Program-made: the position numbers and the translations under genes
Origin: an uncultured Pseudobdellovibrionaceae bacterium
GTDB lineage: Bacteria > Bdellovibrionota > Bdellovibrionia > Bdellovibrionales > Bdellovibrionaceae
DNA: 8,792 bases
Direction: 5' to 3'
Assembly (NCBI GenBank): GCA_937900305.1
Contig: CALCCV010000176.1
Location: 1 to 8,792 of the forward strand
Part shown: one piece after another, positions 1-5,670 of the stretch
Layout: each line of letters opens with the position of its first letter
How positions within the stretch are numbered: the first letter of the stretch is position 1
The notes under the pieces: model-generated
Told to the model about the DNA's origin: nothing
Seen by the model: only the letters and a program-made list of their open reading frames with translations
Databases searched by the model: none

Positions 1-350
1 GATTCTTAGAGAAAGTAAAGCCGCTCGTCTGTCCCACCGGCATTGTCAAATCCGACATGAACCTGTTTTATCCAAGCGATGTGAAGAGAATTTTTCCGGA
101 AGCGACTCATGTTTTATTCAAAGGTCGCAAGAGCCGCTCGGCGGGCCTCGGGGAGTTGAAAAAGGGAGGCTTTGATCAGATCTTTGCCATAAATCACACG
201 TTCGCGATGTGTCGAGCGAACATGAGTCGGCTGTTTCGCAGATCGTGGAATTTGTCAAAAAAGCCAGAGCGGCTAGAAGCTCACGCAATGATTTACGTCG
301 CCTACCACAATTTATTTCTTCTCAATCATCCTGCGAAATCGGCAAGTTGA
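1..350 (+). CDS. DDE-type transposase, C-terminal part (5' end outside window)
   Basis: The reading frame is open from the left edge (first full codon at position 3) to a TGA at 348-350, giving about 115 residues. It resembles the end of a DDE transposase family that has a GRK..-GELKK-GFD-LF-NHT-AM-RA-M-RL-R--W---KKPERLE-H--IY--YHN pattern; here this appears as GELKKGGFDQIFAINHTFAM and KKPERLEAHAMIYVAYHN. The Asp in KSDMNLFYP (residue 18 of the visible part) sits where the second catalytic Asp is expected. The internal ATG at 57 is not the real start because homology-like sequence continues upstream of it. No frameshift or stop is seen in this part, so the element may be intact, but the N-terminus and left end lie outside. 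The family assignment is from memory of the motif pattern and is fairly, not fully, sure. Confidence 0.65.
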   Translation, partial: FLEKVKPLVCPTGIVKSDMNLFYPSDVKRIFPEATHVLFKGRKSRSAGLGELKKGGFDQIFAINHTFAMCRANMSRLFRRSWNLSKKPERLEAHAMIYVAYHNLFLLNHPAKSAS

Positions 351-467
351 TTATCTATCAAGTCTTTCAGGGTTAATAAGCTCAAAAATAATCCAAAAGG
401 GCTATAAAACCCAAAAGTAGCTTCCAGCACCAATTGAAAAGAGACTTTTTTGAATACAAATACATCA
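351..467. other. AT-rich non-coding stretch after the transposase gene
   Basis: About 120 bases lie between the transposase stop and the terminator hairpin. No convincing ORF, RNA gene or clear terminal inverted repeat was seen. If the upstream gene is part of an insertion sequence, its right end should be in or near this stretch, but the left end is outside the window, so the two ends cannot be compared. Confidence 0.5.
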
Positions 468-525
468 AAAAAAAGAAGACGCAAACAAGTCCGCCAGTTT
501 TTTTAGTTTTGCGCCTTCTTTTTTT
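468..525 (-). terminator. Intrinsic terminator of mltG, probably bidirectional
   Basis: The arms 468-485 and 508-525 are inverted repeats. Read on the minus strand (mltG transcript) they form an 18-bp stem: an A7/U7 base, then GAAGGCGCAAA paired with UUUGCGUCUUC with one G-U pair, and a 22-base loop. The stem is followed by a run of eight U (467-474). Read on the plus strand the same structure has a single A-C mismatch and is also followed by a T tract (519-525), so it could stop transcription arriving from the transposase gene as well. The right arm contains the last codons of mltG (KKKAQN), and the stop codon lies in the loop, so a ribosome finishing mltG would cover half of the hairpin. 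Confidence 0.8.
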
Positions 526-1570
526 GAAGGTCCCGCCATGAGCGGCCCTCCCGAGCTTTCGGATTGAGTTGGTAGGCTCGCACAGCGCGCTCGTGCGCGG
601 TGTAGTCAACTGAAAATGTGTGAGTTCCGTTATTTTGGCTAACGAAATAAAGATATTCCGAGTTGGCGGGCTGCAGAGTGGCTTCTAAGGCACTTTTGCC
701 TGGGTTGGCGATAGGCCCGGGAGGAAGTCCAGAAATCTGATACGTATTGTAAGGTTGCTTTTGGGTGAGATGGACACGTTTGATGTTGTTCACGAGTTTG
801 CCCTCGATCAATGCAAGGCCGTAGAGAATTGTGGGATCCGTTTGGAGCTTCATTCGCAGCTTGAGGCGGTTGTGAAAAACGGAAGAGATCAAAAAGCGCT
901 CTTCGTCTGCGCCGGTTTCTTTTTCGATGATGCTGGCCAGGGTGACGATTTGGTGAATGTTCATTCTCTCATTCACCTCGGTTTTGGGAAGTTGTTGCCA
1001 GGTTTCGCGAAAGCGTTTGACCATCTGCTGGATCAAAGTTTTTTCATCCATATATTTGGTCATGAGATAGGTCTCTGGAAATAGATATCCCTCCAGGCTG
1101 GGGGTCGAGAACCCGATGGTTTCAGAGGCAAACTGAGGGTCTCGCACATACTTTAAAAATACTTTGCTTTGACCAAAATGGTTTTTCTCGAGCAGGTCTG
1201 CAATTTCGAAAATATTTAACCCTTCAGACACGGTCAGCGAGCGCGCAAAGCTCTTTCCAGAGGTGATCGTTCTTAGAATTTCCGAGGGAGTCATGGTGGG
1301 CAGGATTTGATATTCTCCGACTTTGATGCGATTGCGGGCTCCTTGAAAATAGGCGTAGAGTTCAAAAAGATTTTTGTTGGAAATAGCGGAATTCTTTTCA
1401 AGCTCGGAGGAAACCTTAGCGAAGGTGGCTCCAGATTGAACTTCAAAAAGGAGGGGTTCGTTCAACGTCGTCGTTTTGGTGAGAAATTCGGCGAAGATGA
1501 GATAAAAAATTCCGCCGGCCGCTAGTGCGACCACAGTCACCGCCAGGGTTGCCATTTTAACAGCTTTCAT
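503..1570 (-). CDS. mltG: Endolytic murein transglycosylase MltG (YceG-like)
   Basis: This 355-residue protein cleaves nascent glycan strands in peptidoglycan and is thought to set glycan length; it is anchored in the inner membrane and acts in the periplasm. Residues 1-29 are a short basic start plus one hydrophobic span (signal anchor). A LysM-like part follows (about 40-105), and then the YceG catalytic domain (about 110-335). Family signatures visible are EGYLFPETY (160-168), LASIIEKETG (211-220, holding the glutamates E216/E218 expected at the active site), RLKLRMKLQTDPTILYG (235-251), YNTYQISGLPPGPIANPG (274-291) and YLYFV (306-310). The length is normal for the family. The ATG start has GAGG at 1575-1578, 4 bases upstream of it. 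It is separated by 202 bases from astD and ends inside its own terminator. In a predator, extra wall-cutting activity is conceivable, but this looks like the ordinary housekeeping enzyme. Confidence 0.95.
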   Translation of the reverse strand: MKAVKMATLAVTVVALAAGGIFYLIFAEFLTKTTTLNEPLLFEVQSGATFAKVSSELEKNSAISNKNLFELYAYFQGARNRIKVGEYQILPTMTPSEILRTITSGKSFARSLTVSEGLNIFEIADLLEKNHFGQSKVFLKYVRDPQFASETIGFSTPSLEGYLFPETYLMTKYMDEKTLIQQMVKRFRETWQQLPKTEVNERMNIHQIVTLASIIEKETGADEERFLISSVFHNRLKLRMKLQTDPTILYGLALIEGKLVNNIKRVHLTQKQPYNTYQISGLPPGPIANPGKSALEATLQPANSEYLYFVSQNNGTHTFSVDYTAHERAVRAYQLNPKAREGRSWRDLQKKKAQN

Positions 1571-1586
1571 ATCGCCTCACGGATCA

Positions 1587-1600
1587 GAGCATAGATGCTC
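1587..1600. repeat. Perfect palindrome GAGCAT-AG-ATGCTC in the mltG leader
   Basis: Two 6-base arms, 1587-1592 and 1595-1600, are exact reverse complements separated by two bases. They lie 17-30 bases upstream of the mltG start codon. The two-base gap is too small for a good RNA hairpin, so a protein-binding dyad is the more natural reading, but function is unknown. Confidence 0.4.
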
Positions 1601-1615
1601 AGGTAGAGTTTATTT

Positions 1616-1631
1616 CACCAAAGTTTTGGTG
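1616..1631. repeat. Perfect palindrome CACCAAA-GT-TTTGGTG upstream of mltG
   Basis: The 7-base arms 1616-1622 and 1625-1631 are exact reverse complements. The site lies 46-61 bases upstream of the mltG ATG, where an operator or core promoter would be expected. No known regulator consensus was recognised. Confidence 0.45.
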
Positions 1632-1683
1632 AGGAAGGAATCAACCTAACGGCCAGGTTTTGACTCCTAAACCGTCACGATTT

Positions 1684-1742
1684 GGATCTCAAAAATTCTG
1701 GTCCTTTTGGAAAAAAACCGGGACTCAGAATTTCTGAGATCC
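1684..1742. repeat. Long imperfect inverted repeat downstream of astD
   Basis: The left arm 1684-1704 (begins GGATCTCAAAAATTCTG) and the right arm 1721-1742 (ends CAGAATTTCTGAGATCC) are reverse complements over about 21 bases, with one mismatch and one bulged base. The 16-base loop (1705-1720) carries seven A on the plus strand (U7 in the operon transcript). The right arm itself contains a smaller palindrome (CTCAGAA-T-TTCTGAG, 1724-1738). It could be a transcript-end stabiliser, an RNA-processing site, or a remnant of a small mobile element. No U tract follows the large hairpin directly in the minus-strand sense, so it is not a textbook terminator. Confidence 0.65.
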
Positions 1743-1765
1743 TCGAATGTCTGAATTCAGGATCT
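1737..1765 (-). repeat. Stem-loop just after the astD stop, overlapping the long repeat
   Basis: AGATCCT (1737-1743) pairs with AGGATCT (1759-1765), and GAAT (1745-1748) with ATTC (1755-1758), giving an 11-bp stem with one bulge and a 6-base loop. It begins 7 bases after the astD stop codon. It shares bases 1737-1742 with the long inverted repeat, so the two structures exclude each other in the RNA. It is a plausible operon end, but the U7 tract (1711-1717) is about 19 bases further on. Confidence 0.5.
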
Positions 1766-1772
1766 TACAAAA

Positions 1773-3278
1773 TTAGAGATGAACTCCGGGCAGCATTTTT
1801 GTTTTATCAAAGGGTGTTTCGTCTTCGAGTGATGCCACAGGAACCGAACAATACTGAAGCGCGAAATCTGCGCTCGGTCGATCATTGCCAGATTTGCCCA
1901 TTCCACCAAAGGGCAGTTTTGAACTCGCACCGTTGGTCGCGCGATTGAAGTTGAGCAAACCCACGCGCGCATCGGCCAAAGCTTTGTGGTAAAGAGACTG
2001 ATCTTTTGAAAAAAGAGACAAAGACAGACCAAATCCTGTCGAATTGACGATCTTCAAAGTCTGATCAAAGTCTTTCACTTTATAAATAGCGACATTAGGA
2101 CCAAAAATTTCGCTCTTTTGATAAACTGAATTTGCGTCCCATTTCTTCACCATGTGAATCGAAGGGGTGACGTAGTAGCCCTTCCACTTGAGATCCAAAG
2201 ATTTGCCACGCATCAAGCACTCGTTGTCTTCTCGGTTCGCCATTTCCTGAAAGCGAATGTATTTTTCAACGGCGCCTTGGTTGATCAGGGGTCCCATGAA
2301 GGTATTTTCGCTCCAGTGACCAATCGAAAGTTTTTTAGCCGCCTGGTAAAATTTTTCAATAAAATCTTCGGCAATATCTTCGTGCACGAAAAGTCGACTG
2401 GAGCAAGAGCAGCGCTGGCCCGATGTCATGAAAGATCCCAAAATGCTTTCGTACAAAGCCTTTTCCGGATCAGCGTCTTTCCACACAATCGTCGAATTTT
2501 TGCCACCCATTTCAAGTGCGAGCAATTTCCAATAGTGAGTCAGTGTTTCTTGTTTGATTCTCAAACCGACTTCGTAGGAGCCGGTGAAAAGAATTCCGTC
2601 GATCAGTTCGTTGGTGACAAGTCTCCGGCCCGCTTCGCCATCACCTTGAACCATGTTAAAAACGCCGGCGGGTAAATCTGCTTTCTCAAAAAGCTGGGCC
2701 ATGAATTGACCGACGGCAGGAGTTTGTTCAGAGGGTTTAAAGACCACGGTATTGCCCATGTAAAGTGCGGGGATGATGTGACCGTTCGGGAGGTGCGCCG
2801 GAAAGTTGAAGGGACCAACGACGGCCATGACTCCGCGTGGCTTGTAGCGAATGAATCCGTTCACATTCGGCAGTGCATTTGCGATTTTTTCGGTAGCGAC
2901 CAGGCGAGACGAGTGATTGATCGTGACATCAATTTTATGACCAAGCGCCTTGGCCTCAGTCAGGGCTTCCCACATGGGCTTGCCAGAGTCTCGAGCAATG
3001 ATGACCGCCATTTCTTCGGCGTGTTTGTCGAAAACATCTTTCAGTCTTAAGAGGTGTGCATTTCGTTGTTCCTGAGTCAAATGCGACCATGCCGGGAAGG
3101 CATCGCGAGCCGCTTGGCAGGCGTGGTCAATCTGATCGCGGTGAAACCGCGCATGTAAAATCAAATCACTCAAATCAGAAGGGCTGTAGTTTTTAATTTC
3201 GCCGTCGGCATTGTCAACCATCGTGAAGCGGCCGCGAATGAAATCACCTAGGTAGCGCAAAGGTTGTTGTGGGGTCAT
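1773..3278 (-). CDS. astD: N-succinylglutamate 5-semialdehyde dehydrogenase (AstD)
   Basis: This 501-residue NAD-dependent aldehyde dehydrogenase oxidises N-succinylglutamate semialdehyde to N-succinylglutamate in the cytoplasm (fourth step of the AST pathway). Visible signatures are YLGDFIRG near the start (AstD proteins begin with an equivalent W-NGDW), PFNFPAHLPNGHIIPAL (156-172, with N158), FKPSEQTP (180-187, Lys181 for NAD), FTGSYEVG (231-238), LEMGGKN (255-261, general base Glu256), SGQRCSC (286-292, nucleophile Cys290), EIFGP (390-394) and GASSKLPFGGMGKSGNDRPSA (450-470). The GN-RPSA ending with the following YC--P-ASLE stretch is typical of AstD rather than other aldehyde dehydrogenases. 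The start has GAGG seven bases upstream; the gap to astA is 11 bases, and it is the last gene of the operon. Confidence 0.93.
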   Translation of the reverse strand: MTPQQPLRYLGDFIRGRFTMVDNADGEIKNYSPSDLSDLILHARFHRDQIDHACQAARDAFPAWSHLTQEQRNAHLLRLKDVFDKHAEEMAVIIARDSGKPMWEALTEAKALGHKIDVTINHSSRLVATEKIANALPNVNGFIRYKPRGVMAVVGPFNFPAHLPNGHIIPALYMGNTVVFKPSEQTPAVGQFMAQLFEKADLPAGVFNMVQGDGEAGRRLVTNELIDGILFTGSYEVGLRIKQETLTHYWKLLALEMGGKNSTIVWKDADPEKALYESILGSFMTSGQRCSCSSRLFVHEDIAEDFIEKFYQAAKKLSIGHWSENTFMGPLINQGAVEKYIRFQEMANREDNECLMRGKSLDLKWKGYYVTPSIHMVKKWDANSVYQKSEIFGPNVAIYKVKDFDQTLKIVNSTGFGLSLSLFSKDQSLYHKALADARVGLLNFNRATNGASSKLPFGGMGKSGNDRPSADFALQYCSVPVASLEDETPFDKTKMLPGVHL

Positions 3279-3289
3279 TCATCACCTCT

Positions 3290-4312
3290 TTAGCTGGAGT
3301 AATCAAATGGACTTAAAAAGACCTGGTCGTTGCTGTTCAAATCGAGAGCCTTGCGGGTTCGTTCGGGCAGAACTAGGCCATCTTCCTTCTCATCATAGTG
3401 AACGAGTGCACAACGAAAGTCATCACCCATGGTCGCGAGCAAACCGCGGCGGGCAAATTGACCTTGATTGTGAGAGCTCACTGATTTTTTCAGTCCTTGC
3501 TTGATTGGCAAAACCTCGCTGGTCTGAACAGAATAGTGGGGTCCCCCGTCGAAGGGATCCACTTCTTCGGTGTAGACGAAGCCAATGTTCTCGAGAAGAT
3601 GTTTCGCTGGTTGGGTTTCGGTGCCCACTCGACCCAAAACCAGGCGAGCCTTGGCATCGAGCAAACAAAGATAGATATCCTCTTGCGGAAATAGGCTCGT
3701 GATGAATTCTTTGTGAGTCTGGCTCAACAGATCAGCCTCTTGATAAGGTAAACCTGTAAATCTTCGTCCCAAGGCCTCCCAAAATTCGCTGCGGCCCTCG
3801 TCGGTGAGGGGCGGTGTGAGTTCACACAAAATGCGATCTTCGAAATCTTCACGGTGAGTGGCGATGTAGAGAAATCGAGAAAGAGAAATCTGCTTGCCCA
3901 GTTTTTCGGGCCGGCGCCGATAATTTCGGTCGATCAGTAGACCGCCGATTTCGGTAGGGCCATCGGTGTCGATTTGATATCGCAAAACCTGATGTATAAA
4001 TCCAATACCTAAGTCCTGACTGAAATGTTCACGCTTAAGGACTTTAAAAAAACTGTGGGGAATATCTTCGCTTCCGTGTTTCGCCATGATGAGCGAACTT
4101 CCCATCACCAAACGCTCTTCAACATCTTCCAAAACAAAAAGGTATTCTGCTTTGCCTTTGGGGAGCTGGCTCGCGAAGGAACTCAAGCTACGTTCAATTT
4201 TTTCCTGCAAGACCCGACGATCTCCGGGCAAATTCAAAAGCGAAAACTGCTTCGCTAATTCGAGCAATTGGGGCAGATCACTGGTGGTCACTGGCCGGAC
4301 GATGAAGTTCAT
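3290..4312 (-). CDS. astA: Arginine N-succinyltransferase family protein (AstA-like)
   Basis: The protein has 340 residues from the ATG at 4312. The family moves the succinyl group of succinyl-CoA to the alpha-amino group of arginine (or ornithine), the entry step of the AST pathway. It aligns with E. coli AstA along its length: an FIVRPV start (VIRPV in E. coli), LPKGKAEYLFVLED (50-63), a GNAT-like acyl-CoA region EIGGLLIDRNYRR (121-133), FWEALGRRF (177-185), PAKHLLENIGF (235-245) and FDGGP (254-258). One key difference is that the GQVHPQT stretch holding catalytic His229 in E. coli reads GRVGTET here, so Gly230 takes the place of His. The start at 4312 forms an ATGA overlap with the upstream stop and matches family N-termini; a GTG at 4318 in the same frame would add two residues. 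Substrate is uncertain. Confidence 0.88.
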   Translation of the reverse strand: MNFIVRPVTTSDLPQLLELAKQFSLLNLPGDRRVLQEKIERSLSSFASQLPKGKAEYLFVLEDVEERLVMGSSLIMAKHGSEDIPHSFFKVLKREHFSQDLGIGFIHQVLRYQIDTDGPTEIGGLLIDRNYRRRPEKLGKQISLSRFLYIATHREDFEDRILCELTPPLTDEGRSEFWEALGRRFTGLPYQEADLLSQTHKEFITSLFPQEDIYLCLLDAKARLVLGRVGTETQPAKHLLENIGFVYTEEVDPFDGGPHYSVQTSEVLPIKQGLKKSVSSHNQGQFARRGLLATMGDDFRCALVHYDEKEDGLVLPERTRKALDLNSNDQVFLSPFDYSS

Positions 4313-5670
4313 AAACACACTCTTTGTATGATCTTTTTGTAGAAATCTTGAGCCAGCTCAAGAGAGCGGAGTTCGACACTTTCGTTCGGCGTGTGGGCGT
4401 TGTCTTCGCTCTGGCCCGGTCCAAAACACACGCAGTCGACTCCCATGCGCGAAAAAATGCTGGCTTCTGTGGTTGATGACTGAGTCGATGGGTTGGCGTT
4501 TAAGCCCATGCGATTCAGTTCGTCTCCGCACGCCTTGAGAAAAATAGAGTTGGCAGACGTGCGATAGGGTTTCTTGTAATCCAAGACCCGAAATTCTGAT
4601 TCGTGGCGTGCACAGACAGATTTTAACCTCTGAATCCAATCCTCATAGATCGAAGTGGTCACCACAGGCGGAAATCTGGCGTTGCCCTTCAGAATGATGC
4701 AATCGTCTAAGGTATTGATCAGCCCAATGTTGAGAGTGGGGTGGGCCGGGCTGAATTCGGGATCGTTGTATTGGTGAAAGTCTTTGTCGAGTGCGTTGAT
4801 TTCTTTGTATATGGCGACCAACCGCTCGAGGATCAAATTTTTAGCTTGCAATCCGTAGTCGAGTTCAAGCAACGCGTGCGATGGGACACTGTTGAAATTA
4901 GTTCCACCCTCGATGGACATGATCGCGACGTTGTTCGGCAGTTGCAGCATGAAGTCCAACATTTTATTGATGGCGCTCTCACCTTGCTCGGGATGCGAAG
5001 AGTGCGCGGCCTTGCCCACGAAAAATTTGCTTTGGGTCGACGTGCTCTCTTGCAAATCATGATCTTGTCGATAGCTGATTTCGGCTTGGGAAAACGGAAC
5101 TCGAATTTCAACATGGGCGATGCCTTTGCCGGCTGCAATCAGTTGAAGATTTGTCGGCTCCCCGATCAACGCATATTTAGCCGAAATTTTGTTCTGGCGA
5201 ATCAGCTTCAAAGCCCCACCCATACCGGACTCCTCACTGTGAGTGCCAACCACAACCGGAGGAAGTTTCCACCGCGAGACATTTGAAAAATCGGCCATCG
5301 CAAACAATTTGCAAAGGATATCGATTTTGGTATCTGCGGCACCGAGGCCATAAAGTCGTCCGTCAATGATCGTAGCATCGAAGGGATTCGCCTGCGTTTT
5401 TTGCCACTGCTGATAAGGTCCAGGTTCGGGTGTGTCGAGATGAGTTTCTAAAAGCAATTCGGAATCTGGCCGTCCCTCTACGGGCCGCGCGATAAAATTC
5501 CACTGCTCCAACCCCCGATACAGATCGTGTTGAAGATCCACAACCAAACCAAAATCTTTTGCCACCGAAGCCAGATAGTGAACCGACTCTTTAGTGCTCG
5601 AGCTGGGCGTTGTATCCAGGGCAATCAGTTTTCGACAAGCTTCAACAAAATCTAAGTTGTTCAGAGCCAA
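4309..5670 (-). CDS. M20-family zinc hydrolase, probable N-succinyl amino acid desuccinylase
   Basis: This 453-residue member of the ArgE/DapE/CPG2 family hydrolyses an N-acyl or peptide bond with two zinc ions. All metal and catalytic positions are visible: THLDTP (His77, with Asp79), GAADTK (bridging Asp113), HSEESG (Glu146, general base, and Glu147), GEPT (Glu171) and NAHTPNES (His426). The dimerisation/lid domain is about 185-310, with His223 in GKAAHSSHPEQG. The start is TTG at 5668-5670, directly after the TAA of the upstream gene; an excellent GAGGGAG site at 5676-5682 decides it, and there is no nearby in-frame ATG. Its place between an aminotransferase and astA suggests it removes succinate from N-succinylglutamate, the AstE job; DapE, of the same family, is a true desuccinylase. 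An acetyl-specific or dipeptidase role is not excluded. Confidence 0.88.
   Translation of the reverse strand: MALNNLDFVEACRKLIALDTTPSSSTKESVHYLASVAKDFGLVVDLQHDLYRGLEQWNFIARPVEGRPDSELLLETHLDTPEPGPYQQWQKTQANPFDATIIDGRLYGLGAADTKIDILCKLFAMADFSNVSRWKLPPVVVGTHSEESGMGGALKLIRQNKISAKYALIGEPTNLQLIAAGKGIAHVEIRVPFSQAEISYRQDHDLQESTSTQSKFFVGKAAHSSHPEQGESAINKMLDFMLQLPNNVAIMSIEGGTNFNSVPSHALLELDYGLQAKNLILERLVAIYKEINALDKDFHQYNDPEFSPAHPTLNIGLINTLDDCIILKGNARFPPVVTTSIYEDWIQRLKSVCARHESEFRVLDYKKPYRTSANSIFLKACGDELNRMGLNANPSTQSSTTEASIFSRMGVDCVCFGPGQSEDNAHTPNESVELRSLELAQDFYKKIIQRVCL

Larger units (their letters stand above)
1571..1772. other. Non-coding region between astD and mltG, dense in inverted repeats
   Basis: No gene is seen. 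Both flanking genes read leftward, so this is the 3' region of the operon and the 5' leader of mltG. It holds at least four inverted repeats, listed separately (1587-1600, 1616-1631, 1684-1742, 1737-1765), and a weaker one at 1643-1659 (AACCT/AGGTT). No promoter close to consensus could be placed for mltG; the best -10-like sequence (TAAACT at 1607-1612, minus strand) lacks a partner -35. Confidence 0.6.

Noticed and set aside
1682..1948. 88-codon open frame on the plus strand across the repeat region
   Set aside because: It runs antisense into the 3' end of astD, has no start signal and no protein-like features.
2154..2675. 173-codon open frame on the plus strand
   Set aside because: It is antisense to conserved parts of astD, including the catalytic Cys and Glu motifs, and shows no family features.
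4741..5286. 181-codon open frame on the plus strand
   Set aside because: It lies wholly inside the M20 hydrolase gene on the other strand, has no recognisable motif and no ribosome binding site context, and reads like an antisense shadow.
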